From: Arthrobacter psychrolactophilus
GTDB lineage: Bacteria > Actinomycetota > Actinomycetes > Actinomycetales > Micrococcaceae
DNA: 64,000 nucleotides
Direction of reading: 5' to 3'
Assembly: GCF_003219795.1 (NCBI RefSeq)
Contig: NZ_QJVC01000002.1
Span: 1 to 64,000 of the forward strand
The notes under the pieces are model-generated. The model saw nothing but the letters and a program-made list of their open reading frames with translations, searched no databases and was not told the origin of the DNA. The translations under genes were made by a program, and so were the position numbers. Each line of letters opens with the position of its first letter. Within the stretch, counting starts at the first letter, position 1. Shown one piece after another: positions 42,090-51,578 of this stretch.

Positions 42090-44861
42090 TCAAGCAATCT
42101 TCATAATTTGGTGGACGACACGAGCACAGGCACTTCCATCCAAATAGGGAAGGGTCTCTGACAACCTCTTCTTATAGAGGTTGAATGGCTCCCAAGCGTT
42201 AGACTCTATATCAATCAGAGATCCTTCAACACTGCTCTGACTATTGCATACCGGTCCAAATCCATTAATTTTATAGTCAAACCAATCCTTCTTGAAGGAA
42301 TGTTTTCCACTATAGATGGACTCCGAGTCAAATTGATAGTAAATAACAGGACTATTGGCAATAGCCGCTTCAGTACTTAGAGAGGAGTAATCTGTAACTA
42401 ATAGACGAGTGTTTGCCAGCATCTTCTGGACAGACATCTCACGATAAGGAAGAACACTTACATGGTCCCCGAAATCAAAAAGACGAGCAAACTCTGTCAG
42501 ATGATCATGAAGGGCAAATACAATATTGAGTCCATTTCGCTGTGCCATCTCTCTAATTGTCGTAGAGTTTAACAGCCCCTGCCAAGACTTATAAAAATCG
42601 GTGCCCAGAATAAAATCTCTTCGCGCAACTTCTGAATCTAGAACTGCCATATCATCCGACAGATATTTCCTCCAAGTCGGTGCGATCAAAATATTCTGAC
42701 GTTCTGAGACTGGAGTTTCCTTAGACATTTTCACGAGTTTGTCATGTCGAGGAAGACCCGTCAGCTTCGCCTCACGTTTGGAAATCCGATATTGACTACG
42801 TTCTGAGACTAGAGCCTCCAATTCTGGCCGGGCACTCGTGATCATAAGTGGAAGATCTTTGGTATTCAACCATTTGGATATGTCATTCATATTCATGCCA
42901 TGCTGAAGAAATACTCGCTTAGCTGATGTAGCGCCAAAACGCTTACGATCAATCAAATCGAATATTCCAGCATCCATATGTGATGATAAAATAAATTTGG
43001 CGTTAAGAACTGCAGTAATTGTTTTTTCACTACCATACGGTAGCAAATTGAAACCATCGGCACTTAAACGATTCCAGTCAGGAGCTGACTCTTCAATCAA
43101 GAACCAAATATTTACATTGGGATGATTCTTGCGGACATATCGATAGAGATGCTCCGCATTATCATCCCCGCGGTCAGGTCTGTCAATAAATATCCACGCA
43201 TGCTTGTAATTTACACATACTTCAGGCTGCAAGGATGCACGCAATATTTTTGCATCTTTGCTTTTATTATGAAGAATTATCCAGTTTTGATATTTACGCT
43301 TCACGACCCTGGATAATATGTCATATACGGAACGTATAACATATTTATTATTAACCCATGCTTCTTCGCTACCTCTAGACGCTAATGCGTTGATTCCGAC
43401 TATGGCCTTCTTTGTCAGGCCTCCATTAGCTTTCTTGTACTCAGATGTAACCGCATGTGGTGAGACAATCTTCGATTCGCCGGAAAGAATCAAATCTGGA
43501 TCCATTTCATCTGCAAAAGACGGAAGCCTGTTGAATGGCGGCATCCTAACTATTGTGGCTTCCTTATTATCAAGCCAGATCCGAACTTTACCATGAGAGG
43601 GAAGATTCAAGATTCGTTCAGTCATTAATTCATGATCAAAGGCCCTGTTCACCACGGTATTAGTATGGACCGGCGTCACTCTCTTACCGTCGACAAAGAA
43701 TTGTTCTTTGGGTTTTACACCGATATACGAATAGACGAATTTTTGAGTCTTTTTCTTCGAGGTTATGCCACCCCATCGGTAGACCGTATGGCCTTCTGAC
43801 TTGACCCAAGAATTGTTCTTGAACTGGCGAATAATACCCTCAGAGAGATACCATCCATAGTTTCGAAGACTAAATTGACGCAGAACATCCACGTCTATGT
43901 ACATCATTATTTCATGTAGAACCACCCAAAAATCGTCCAGCAGCTGCTTTTGTACTCCAGCAATAGGTGAATTCCAACTGCGGTCAGCAAGGAAGTACCA
44001 GTAAAGTGAATAGAGCACCGTATTTTGCGCCCATTTTGGAGTATATCCGCGATCTGCGGTAATTGAACGAAGCATTCCCAAGTGACCATATTTTGGCTCA
44101 TGTGAAAATTTCTCTGGTTTGGTCCATGTCGTATCAATTAGAGAGGTGCCATTCGAGCGTTTTCTGTAGTAATAGCGGGCACTCGCTACCAGCCCTATCA
44201 CCGGACGCTCAAACTTCCCTAGATATCTACCTATGAAGTCTGCATCTTCAAATCCAGGTCTGACATTTTCATTGAATCGTATTGAATTCGCTTCGATAAA
44301 ATCTCTTCTAACAACCGTTGCGTGACCGCCGAGATGTACTACATGAGGTTGCTGATTTATGTCTACTAGTCTATCACCGTGCTTGAATTTCCATGCCAAA
44401 GGATGGTTATCCACGAGAATTCCAGTTTTTTCATTATAGATGACGGACCTTGTGGCCAAAAGTGATGCCATATTATGCCGGTCACGTCTCAGGAAGTCTT
44501 CCAGAGAAGCCATATAGTCTCGGTGCAGGACGTCGTCAGAGTCAACAAAAGTTATCCACTTCCCTGAACATTCTGATATACCGTGATTTCGGGCAACCGA
44601 TACGCCTGAGTTTGTTTTATCCAAAACCCTAATATTGAGTCGTGATTTTTTTTGCCAATTTTCAGCAATAGATAACGACGAGTCTGTAGACCCGTCATTG
44701 ACGATGATGACTTCCCATCCGCCTTCCACTTTAGACTGGCATTCAAGCGACCGGTAAAGATCCGATGCATACTCAGCATTATTATAGACTGCAATTACTA
44801 CGCTGAAAAGAACTTCTTCTGAACTACTCAAAGTTGATGCTTCTTTCAAGACTCTAAACAC
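42090..44861 (-). CDS. Fusion of GT2 glycosyltransferase and CDP-glycerol glycerophosphotransferase-like domain
   Basis: 923 residues. Residues about 18-260 are a GT2 domain (FSVVIAVYNNAEYASDLYRS, VIIVNDGSTDSSL, SVARNHGI, TFVDSDDVLHRDYM). Residues about 540-910 resemble teichoic-acid CDP-glycerophosphotransferases (FILSSHMDAGIFD, VFLQHGMNMNDIS, ILIAPTWRKYLSDD, LLVTDYSSLSTEAAIANSPV). The middle has no domain I know. It could extend a poly(glycosyl-glycerol-phosphate) chain. The frame opens with GTG at 44861 without a clear ribosome site, so the start is uncertain. It is AT-richer than its operon, and IS debris lies downstream. Last gene of the operon that starts at 53444. Confidence 0.85.
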   Translation of the reverse strand: MFRVLKEASTLSSSEEVLFSVVIAVYNNAEYASDLYRSLECQSKVEGGWEVIIVNDGSTDSSLSIAENWQKKSRLNIRVLDKTNSGVSVARNHGISECSGKWITFVDSDDVLHRDYMASLEDFLRRDRHNMASLLATRSVIYNEKTGILVDNHPLAWKFKHGDRLVDINQQPHVVHLGGHATVVRRDFIEANSIRFNENVRPGFEDADFIGRYLGKFERPVIGLVASARYYYRKRSNGTSLIDTTWTKPEKFSHEPKYGHLGMLRSITADRGYTPKWAQNTVLYSLYWYFLADRSWNSPIAGVQKQLLDDFWVVLHEIMMYIDVDVLRQFSLRNYGWYLSEGIIRQFKNNSWVKSEGHTVYRWGGITSKKKTQKFVYSYIGVKPKEQFFVDGKRVTPVHTNTVVNRAFDHELMTERILNLPSHGKVRIWLDNKEATIVRMPPFNRLPSFADEMDPDLILSGESKIVSPHAVTSEYKKANGGLTKKAIVGINALASRGSEEAWVNNKYVIRSVYDILSRVVKRKYQNWIILHNKSKDAKILRASLQPEVCVNYKHAWIFIDRPDRGDDNAEHLYRYVRKNHPNVNIWFLIEESAPDWNRLSADGFNLLPYGSEKTITAVLNAKFILSSHMDAGIFDLIDRKRFGATSAKRVFLQHGMNMNDISKWLNTKDLPLMITSARPELEALVSERSQYRISKREAKLTGLPRHDKLVKMSKETPVSERQNILIAPTWRKYLSDDMAVLDSEVARRDFILGTDFYKSWQGLLNSTTIREMAQRNGLNIVFALHDHLTEFARLFDFGDHVSVLPYREMSVQKMLANTRLLVTDYSSLSTEAAIANSPVIYYQFDSESIYSGKHSFKKDWFDYKINGFGPVCNSQSSVEGSLIDIESNAWEPFNLYKKRLSETLPYLDGSACARVVHQIMKIA

Positions 44862-44902
44862 ATACCGGAAGGATTAGCTATACTATTTCTTCAATGGCGC
44901 GA

Positions 44903-46192
44903 TCATTTGGACCAGAACCCTCTAGTGTCTACAACGTGTTTCTTAGAAAGCCTGTCAATATCTATTTCTCTAAATTTATCGTGATCTACGAGTAGGACGA
45001 CAGCATCAGCCTGATCGATGGCTTCTGCTGCTGTTACTAATTGAACATTTGACAGTCCGTCTAGTTGCTGAGGAAGTTCATCCGTATGTGGCTCAACAAC
45101 AAGGATTTTAATCCCCGTATTTTCCAGTGCAAGCTTTCGAACTATTGAAACTGAGGGCGACTCCCGCATGTCGTCAATGTTTGACTTGAATGCCAGACCA
45201 AGCGCGGCGATGATGGGCTTGTCAGATACCTTAAATGGGGCCATTATTTGTTTCACAACGTGCCCTGGCTTTGCATCGTTGACTTCTCGCGCTGTGCGGA
45301 TGAGCGGAGTATTTTCTTTGTCTGCTGCCACGATGAACCACGGATCAACTGCAATGCAGTGTCCGCCAACGCCTGGACCTGGCTGTAAAATATTCACCCG
45401 CGGGTGGTGATTTGCGATTTCAATCAGTTCCCAGACATCCACTCCCAAGTTCTTACTGACAATAGAGAGCTCGTTAGCTAGAGCGATGTTGACATCACGA
45501 TAGGTGTTCTCAACCAGCTTCGAGAGTTCCGCAGTAGCTGCGTCGGTTTCCAGCATCTTCCCTTTACAGAAGGTGCGATAGAGGCTGCTCGCCATTGCCG
45601 CTGCTCCGGGATTGACCTCCCCGACTACCCTGTCATTGGTGACGATTTCAGTCATGACTTTGCCCGGGAGTACTCGTTCAGGGCAGTGTGCGAAGTACAC
45701 AACGGGTCGATTGTCCGAACCATCGAGGCTAAGGTCCGGACGAATTTCCAAAATATGGTCGGCAAGCCTCTGCGTTGTTCCTGGAGGTGAAGTTGATTCG
45801 AGGATCACCAACTCTCCCCCCACCAGGACCGGGGCGATATTTTCAGCCGCAGCCATGATGAAACTCAGGTCGGCAGACTTATCTTCCAAGAACGGCGTGG
45901 GAACGGCAATAATGTAGACGGAGGCCGCCGATACTGACAGTTGGGCCTTTAGTTTTCCCTGAGAAACAGCTGCTGCAACATGAGTTCCGAGCTCTGGCTC
46001 AACGAAGGGAACCTCACCACGATTTACAGCCTCGACCGTCTTCTCAGAAATATCAACGCCAACGACATCGATTCCACTATGAGCCAACACGGCTGCAGTA
46101 GGCAACCCAATATAACCGAGACCGATAACGGCCACGCTACTGAATTCAGACTTAGCCGATACTGCCCCAGGCTCAGATGTCAATGTGGTCAT
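44903..46192 (-). CDS. wecC: UDP-N-acetyl-D-mannosamine dehydrogenase, copy 2
   Basis: 429 residues, the same length as copy 1 at 30923-32212. NAD site VAVIGLGYIGLPTAAVLAH and catalytic Cys in GPGVGGHCIAVDPWFIV are both kept, so it should be active. Long blocks are identical to copy 1 (LANHHPRVNILQPGPGVGG-like region, REVNDAKP), but the C-terminal third diverges. GGGAG lies 5 nt before the ATG at 46192, which overlaps the upstream gene by 20 nt. It may be redundant or tied to a different polymer. Confidence 0.92.
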   Translation of the reverse strand: MTTLTSEPGAVSAKSEFSSVAVIGLGYIGLPTAAVLAHSGIDVVGVDISEKTVEAVNRGEVPFVEPELGTHVAAAVSQGKLKAQLSVSAASVYIIAVPTPFLEDKSADLSFIMAAAENIAPVLVGGELVILESTSPPGTTQRLADHILEIRPDLSLDGSDNRPVVYFAHCPERVLPGKVMTEIVTNDRVVGEVNPGAAAMASSLYRTFCKGKMLETDAATAELSKLVENTYRDVNIALANELSIVSKNLGVDVWELIEIANHHPRVNILQPGPGVGGHCIAVDPWFIVAADKENTPLIRTAREVNDAKPGHVVKQIMAPFKVSDKPIIAALGLAFKSNIDDMRESPSVSIVRKLALENTGIKILVVEPHTDELPQQLDGLSNVQLVTAAEAIDQADAVVLLVDHDKFREIDIDRLSKKHVVDTRGFWSK

Positions 46193-48074
46193 TTGGACTC
46201 CCATAAAATTTCATGTCACCAGATGCAAGCATCTCGGCATCATTTACTTGCCAGGTGTGGCCGTTTCCGGACCTCACCTGATAAAAGTTAAAGCGGTCAG
46301 AAGAATAGATCTTAAAGCCTGCATCTCTCGCGTTACGCAGGAAGCCCGTGTCCTCACCAATCCCTAGTTCCGGGAACGGATTCTCGATAAAAACCTGCCG
46401 GTGTCCCATAATAGTTGGGCCCATAACGAAGTCCGTGTAACGATGCTCTTTGCGAGCGAAGCGAAGGACAGTGGCTTTAGACTCTACGAGGTGCATGTAG
46501 TGCGCCTGTTTGCCTACAATATCTGCCCTAGAATAGCTCAACGCGTATAGCTGGTCTGAGAGATAGTTGGGGCCGTAGTGATCGTCATCGTCCATCTTTG
46601 TGAGGATTTCTCCCGATGCCACTGCAACGCAGAGGTTTAGGCAGGCACCCAAGGATATGTCCCGGTCCGCGGTCAAGACGATGACGTCGGTTAGGCCGTA
46701 CTCGGATTTCAGACGCTGCACCTCAGAGCCTGCCAACTCAAATCCGTGAGTCAAGAGGACTAACTGCGCCCGAACCTCGTTTTGGGTACTCAAGGTCCTG
46801 AAGACTTGCTCAACTTGCCCGGGTCGGATGGTCGGCACCAAGGCAGAAACGCTGAGGTGGCGTACCTGTCTGGTTTTCTCGGGCAGCGCATGGTCAAGAA
46901 TCAAGTCAACCCGGTGAGCGTATGTATGTTCCTGCCAAATACGCCGTTGTGCCAAATGGGCTGTCCGGTCATTAAACTCGGAGTTGGACACAAGCGCGCG
47001 ACTCAGGTGACCCGCTTCTTCACGGCTCTGCGCCACGGGCACTTCCTGCTCCGTGAAGAAGTGACGGATCGCAGCACTGGGAGCCGAAATAACTGGAGTG
47101 CCGGCGGCCGAAATCTCAAAGATTCGTCGTGCACACATGCTCGGTGAATCTACAACAGAGTTCACGTTGAGGAATACCCTGTACGCCTTATAAGCGGACA
47201 GCATTTGGCGGTAAGTCAAAGATCCAACAACACGGGCATCCATCGGTACCGGGAATTGATATTCCGGACTTCCGCCTAGCTGCCGGGAGAAGATCTCCAG
47301 GCCGGTCGTCATCTTTGCTGAAACATCCATGGCGCCGGTGAGTAGCATGTCCATCTGCTCACGGCGTTCAGGGTACTTATGGGCGAAGTACATGCCTGCA
47401 AAGGCCACGTCACGATGATGCCAGCCTTTTGACGGGCGAACAGGGTTGTGAACAGCAGGCTGGGCCGCGAATGGCAGAACAGCTATTCTCTCATGGCCTA
47501 AGTCTCGCCGATAGTGTGGAATCCGGTCCCCGTCAGAGGTAAACACAACGTCAAACAGCTTTGCTGCAGGAAGAAAATCGTCGTAGTGTGGTGGATCTTC
47601 CTTATTCCAAAATACGGTGGGAATATTCAACCGATTACAGGCCGAAAGGAGGTCCAGAAACTGCTGTGAGGGCCCAACGGGTCCCGCAATCTTGCCTCGC
47701 CAGAGACGGCTATTGCCAGCCCAAGCTGACTCAATGAAGACTAAGTCCAACCCCTGTAATTGCTGCTCACCGGATGCCGGATCAAGAGCAATCTGGTTCC
47801 ATTCGAAGGCAAACGCCATTGACGAAAAATCATCGAGGATGACGCCGACGTTAAGGTCTTGGCGGCGCACATAATCGGCAGGAAGGGTAGCTTCCGCAAA
47901 GGAAAGCCGGCGTTTCTTACCCCGTCCGACCCATCCGCCTTCCACCCCCTTAGCATCCTTAGGGGAAATGAAGCCGAGTTCTGAGCGACGACGCGATTGC
48001 CACTCCTTGTACTGCGCGGTTCCACCATTTCTCAGGTGCCACACGGCAGTGCGAAAATCTACAGACGAATACAC
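46173..48074 (-). CDS. Two-domain glycosyltransferase (CgeB-like plus GT2-like), copy 2
   Basis: 633 residues starting with GTG immediately after the ABC ATPase stop. It parallels the protein at 32225-34165 throughout: FRTAVWHLRNGG against VRTALWHLRKGG, VGVILDDFSSMAFAFEWNQI, IPTVFWNKEDPPHYDDFLPA, AVLPFAAQPAVHNPVRP, MCARRIFEISAAGTPVIS. The C-terminal GT2-like part has ILTKMDDDDHYGPNYLSDQL, an intact acidic motif that is altered to DAND in copy 1. The two copies may therefore differ in sugar specificity or activity. Confidence 0.87.
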   Translation of the reverse strand: MYSSVDFRTAVWHLRNGGTAQYKEWQSRRRSELGFISPKDAKGVEGGWVGRGKKRRLSFAEATLPADYVRRQDLNVGVILDDFSSMAFAFEWNQIALDPASGEQQLQGLDLVFIESAWAGNSRLWRGKIAGPVGPSQQFLDLLSACNRLNIPTVFWNKEDPPHYDDFLPAAKLFDVVFTSDGDRIPHYRRDLGHERIAVLPFAAQPAVHNPVRPSKGWHHRDVAFAGMYFAHKYPERREQMDMLLTGAMDVSAKMTTGLEIFSRQLGGSPEYQFPVPMDARVVGSLTYRQMLSAYKAYRVFLNVNSVVDSPSMCARRIFEISAAGTPVISAPSAAIRHFFTEQEVPVAQSREEAGHLSRALVSNSEFNDRTAHLAQRRIWQEHTYAHRVDLILDHALPEKTRQVRHLSVSALVPTIRPGQVEQVFRTLSTQNEVRAQLVLLTHGFELAGSEVQRLKSEYGLTDVIVLTADRDISLGACLNLCVAVASGEILTKMDDDDHYGPNYLSDQLYALSYSRADIVGKQAHYMHLVESKATVLRFARKEHRYTDFVMGPTIMGHRQVFIENPFPELGIGEDTGFLRNARDAGFKIYSSDRFNFYQVRSGNGHTWQVNDAEMLASGDMKFYGSPNDHIDI

Positions 48075-48953
48075 TTAGCCGGCACTTCCAGTGGTCTTTA
48101 GCAAATTCACCATGGGCAAAGAAGACTGCGCTTCTGCTCGAAGTTTGGCCGCCGAGATATTGTTCCCTTTAGAAAGGTGCTTGGTGAAGGCGGTGTATGC
48201 CTTCGTCACGTCTTTTGACGGACCATCCATGATGAAATCGCCCTTGTCCAACCAAATTGTTCGGGTGGTCATCTGTCTGATGGTATCTAGGCTATGGCTA
48301 ACCAGGAGCACACAACCGGCCTCGGAACGGAGCTCATCCATACGCTTCTTACTCCGCGCAGCAAACTGCGCATCACCAGTATTCAATGCTTCATCCACGA
48401 GAAGAATTTCCGGGTTGGCACAGGCAGCGATGGCAAAGCGAAGTCTGGAACCCATTCCAGAGGAATAGGACTTCATTGGCAAGTGAATGGACTTTTCCAA
48501 GCCGGAGACTTCTACAATCTCGTCAAAGCGGTCAGCGATCTCTTCATGGCTCAGCCCCATAGCGAGGCAACCCAACACTACATTTTGGTCACCAGAAAGT
48601 TCTGGGACCAATGCAGCATTTACACCCAGCATGATGGGGGTGCTCGAGGCATGGATGGCACCAGAGGTAGGGCGGATTTGTCCACTGATAAGTTGCATCA
48701 GTGTGCTCTTGCCTGAGCCATTGCGGCCAATAACTCCTACCGATTCACCGCGATTAACCACGAGAGAGATCTCATTTAGCGCGTTAACAGTCACAGTGTT
48801 TGGCAAGGGATTCAGGAGCCGCAAGAACTTCATATGTGGATAACGGTTGTCTTCGGTTACTTCTGTGGAGGGTACCCGGTATCTCATAGCAACGCTGTCA
48901 GCCACGATGCAAGGGGTGGGCGTCAAATTGGTGAGCATATCAGCCACGGACAT
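48075..48953 (-). CDS. Polysaccharide/teichoic acid ABC exporter ATPase (TagH/Wzt type)
   Basis: 292 residues from the ATG at 48953, which has GGGGAAGA upstream and overlaps the permease stop by 14 nt. Walker A is GVIGRNGSGKSTLMQL, the signature is SSGMGSRLRFAIA, Walker B is EILLVDEALNTGD, and the switch His is in LLVSHSLDTI. The N-terminal CIVADSVAMRYRVPS extension is typical of TagH/Wzt ATPases. The C-terminus is short, with no carbohydrate-recognition domain of the Wzt O9a kind. Confidence 0.92.
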   Translation of the reverse strand: MSVADMLTNLTPTPCIVADSVAMRYRVPSTEVTEDNRYPHMKFLRLLNPLPNTVTVNALNEISLVVNRGESVGVIGRNGSGKSTLMQLISGQIRPTSGAIHASSTPIMLGVNAALVPELSGDQNVVLGCLAMGLSHEEIADRFDEIVEVSGLEKSIHLPMKSYSSGMGSRLRFAIAACANPEILLVDEALNTGDAQFAARSKKRMDELRSEAGCVLLVSHSLDTIRQMTTRTIWLDKGDFIMDGPSKDVTKAYTAFTKHLSKGNNISAAKLRAEAQSSLPMVNLLKTTGSAG

Positions 48954-49827
48954 AGGACTCTTCCCCTTTCCAGAAGTAGATGCCGCCAATGATCAAAGCG
49001 GACAAAGACCATGCAGTGAGCACCGCCCACGAATGCAACGAAGGTGTTTCCGCATAGAGTAGGCAATCTCGAGCAATATCGATCATGATAAAGACGGGAT
49101 TCGCCTGCATGATGTGAAGAAGTACCGGCTTATTGATGAATCTCTCGTACGAATAGAAAATCGCTGATAGGTACATCACTGCCCGCAAGAGGAAGGGCAA
49201 CAAGTGGGCCACGTCGTTCACACGCGCAATGACCCGTGCCAGCAACATTCCGATACCGAGATTGAACATGAACTGCAAAACAAGGACGGGGACAATAAGT
49301 AGCCATCGCCAGGTGATTGGTTCTGTGGGGGGAATTAAGAGAACCAGCAACATCATTGCCAAGATCATTGGCACGTTGACCATGGCTTCGCGAAGATTCA
49401 CACCCAGGGGTAGGGCCGCCCGAGGAAAGGTAAATCCTTGAACGAGTGCCCGGTTTTGCTGAATCGAGCGCGCGCCACCCGTGATCGCACCCGAAGTCAT
49501 CTGGAACATGAAAACCCCGATGACAAGATACCCGATAAAGTTCGGAATTCCTTTTCCGGTACCAAGTAATACTCCAAAAACCAAAAAGTAAGTGAGACCA
49601 TTGAAAATGGGGTTCAACAACAGCCACGCGCTGCCCAACTTATCGCGACGCGTTCCGCTTTTTACTCGAGCTCGAGCGTCATAGACGATAAAGCTGCGGA
49701 AGTCCCACAGTTGAACTAGATAGTCCAGAAACGCCGGGCGCGCACCAACACGGCTGAGATTGTTCAGATTGACGGGGATGTCGATCGGAGCAGCAAACAC
49801 CATGGGGATTTGTTGTGTTCGTGTCAT
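48940..49827 (-). CDS. Polysaccharide/teichoic acid ABC exporter permease (TagG/Wzm type)
   Basis: 295 residues from the ATG at 49827, which overlaps the upstream glycosyltransferase stop as ATGA. Six membrane helices are visible, starting near LGSAWLLLNPIFNGLTYFLV. The ABC2-type pattern YLVIGVFMFQMTSGAITGGA and a late RFINKPVLLHIMQANPVFIM segment fit TagG/Wzm. With the adjacent ATPase it exports the finished lipid-linked polymer across the membrane. Confidence 0.92.
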   Translation of the reverse strand: MTRTQQIPMVFAAPIDIPVNLNNLSRVGARPAFLDYLVQLWDFRSFIVYDARARVKSGTRRDKLGSAWLLLNPIFNGLTYFLVFGVLLGTGKGIPNFIGYLVIGVFMFQMTSGAITGGARSIQQNRALVQGFTFPRAALPLGVNLREAMVNVPMILAMMLLVLLIPPTEPITWRWLLIVPVLVLQFMFNLGIGMLLARVIARVNDVAHLLPFLLRAVMYLSAIFYSYERFINKPVLLHIMQANPVFIMIDIARDCLLYAETPSLHSWAVLTAWSLSALIIGGIYFWKGEESYVRG

Positions 49828-51578
49828 CCTATGACTTCCTTCCTGGTCTGGTGATTGATCAATTCTTCGTATCTCTCCGCGTAGCGTTGGGCGTTTGCCG
49901 CCCATGTTCTGTTTTTCAACACAGATTGGCGACCACTCGCGCCAAGGCGCTGACGTAGCGTCTCGTCACGGAGCAGAATAGCCAACGTGGATGCAAGTGC
50001 TTTTGGATTATTGGCAGGGCTCAGCATACCGTTCTCACCCGGAGTCACGATCTCCCGCAACGCCGGAAGATCGCTGGCGACAACTGGACGAGCACTGGCC
50101 AACGCTTCCACTGGTTTCAGCGGCGTGACAGCCTTCGTGACATCGAGGTCTTTCCTGGACACAACAAATATATCCATCGATTGGTGGTACTCGGAAGTAA
50201 CCTCACGTGCAACCCTTCCTGTAAAGATCACCCGATCTGACAGCCCCAACTTGGCGGCTTGGTCTCGTAACGCCGGGCCCGCCGTTCCTCCTCCGACAAT
50301 CAGCAGACGAAGTTTCGGGAACTGTGGCGCTAAGAGCGAAAACGCATCCACGAGGTGATCGAGGCCTTCATAATCGACCAAGGAACTAACGGTACCTATG
50401 TAATTGAGCGACGGGTCCAAACCCAATTTTTCTCGGGCAGCTTCCGGAGTGCCTGGTTCCGCAAGGAAATCCCCGCCGACGGCGTTGGGGCCCAGAATTA
50501 CTTTCTCTGATGAAATCCCTTGGGCAACGATCCCAGCAAGCATGGTCTCACCCAGAGTTACGACGGCATCAGCGTCCTGCATGACTCGCGCCTCAGCTGC
50601 TTGAAATAGCTGATAACGCTCACTATTTTTGGCACTCTCGCCGCGCGTCGAAGCCCAGGTATCTGCCAATTGTCCACGCACCTCGTAGACCCACGGAATA
50701 TTCGCGGCTTTAGCCACAGCGTTTACGACAAGACCGTTGGCAAAATGAGTTGTGGTGTGCAGAATTTCAGGACGGAATTCAACAACAATCTTAAGTAGCG
50801 CTTCAGCTTCCTGCTGCATCCGTGCATCGGGAGTTCTAGCTAGATTGGATGGAATCATCCTGCGGTAACAAACCCCGTCAATTATGTCTTCACCTGCAGC
50901 TAGTACCTTGCCTACTTGCACGGGGTAGCCCAGCCGAGTGACTGCCAAAACTTCTCGCCCAGCTTGCTGCTGGGCAAGCATTATGGAATGGCTGCGTTGA
51001 GCATAGCCGCTGCTCGTGTGAGGCAGAGAGTTGGTCAACAGGTGCAACACACGTCCCCTTATGGGAGCCATCGGAGTGCTGGGCAGTTCCGGAGTCCAGC
51101 CACTAAAGGTACGCTGCTCCCCCGCGAGGCGTTCCCTATGCCGTTTCATGGCTCCGCGTTGACCGGCAAGAGCAGCAATGGCGGATTCCATATTGCCGCT
51201 GTACCATTCACGGCGGGCTTCAGTCGCGGGAAAACGTTTGGATGGTTTGGCGAGAGGAAGGAACTGATCGGCCCAATCAGGTCGACCAGCTGCCAAAGCT
51301 ACATCGGCAGCAAGCCGGGCCCGGTTCGCGGAGATATCACGGGTCAACGCATCAGATAACTTTACCTCCAGAGCATCGATATCGCCTGTCACGAAACTGG
51401 CCAACATGGAATGCGTTGCTGTGGAGTGAGGGAAAGTCCTGATCATCAGTTTTGCAGCCGGCATCACTATTGATGTCGGCAAACGTCGGGAAATCTGGAG
51501 GGCCAACACCACGGGATCATCGCTGAGGTGATTCAATGCAGTTCCAGCCGCTAGCACTAAATTTTGAATGCGACTCAT
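49824..51578 (-). CDS. Glycosyltransferase family 4 with N-terminal helical extension
   Basis: 584 residues. Residues about 1-170 are a helical region without a known domain. From about 175 a GT4 GT-B fold follows (RVLHLLTNSLPHTSSGYAQR, WVYEVRGQLADTW, ADAVVTLGETMLAG, YIGTVSSLVDYEGLDHLVDA, and the C-terminal donor site KAVTPLKPVEALASARPVVA). It transfers a nucleotide-sugar unit to the growing surface polymer. Its start and stop overlap both neighbours by ATGA. Confidence 0.9.
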   Translation of the reverse strand: MSRIQNLVLAAGTALNHLSDDPVVLALQISRRLPTSIVMPAAKLMIRTFPHSTATHSMLASFVTGDIDALEVKLSDALTRDISANRARLAADVALAAGRPDWADQFLPLAKPSKRFPATEARREWYSGNMESAIAALAGQRGAMKRHRERLAGEQRTFSGWTPELPSTPMAPIRGRVLHLLTNSLPHTSSGYAQRSHSIMLAQQQAGREVLAVTRLGYPVQVGKVLAAGEDIIDGVCYRRMIPSNLARTPDARMQQEAEALLKIVVEFRPEILHTTTHFANGLVVNAVAKAANIPWVYEVRGQLADTWASTRGESAKNSERYQLFQAAEARVMQDADAVVTLGETMLAGIVAQGISSEKVILGPNAVGGDFLAEPGTPEAAREKLGLDPSLNYIGTVSSLVDYEGLDHLVDAFSLLAPQFPKLRLLIVGGGTAGPALRDQAAKLGLSDRVIFTGRVAREVTSEYHQSMDIFVVSRKDLDVTKAVTPLKPVEALASARPVVASDLPALREIVTPGENGMLSPANNPKALASTLAILLRDETLRQRLGASGRQSVLKNRTWAANAQRYAERYEELINHQTRKEVIG

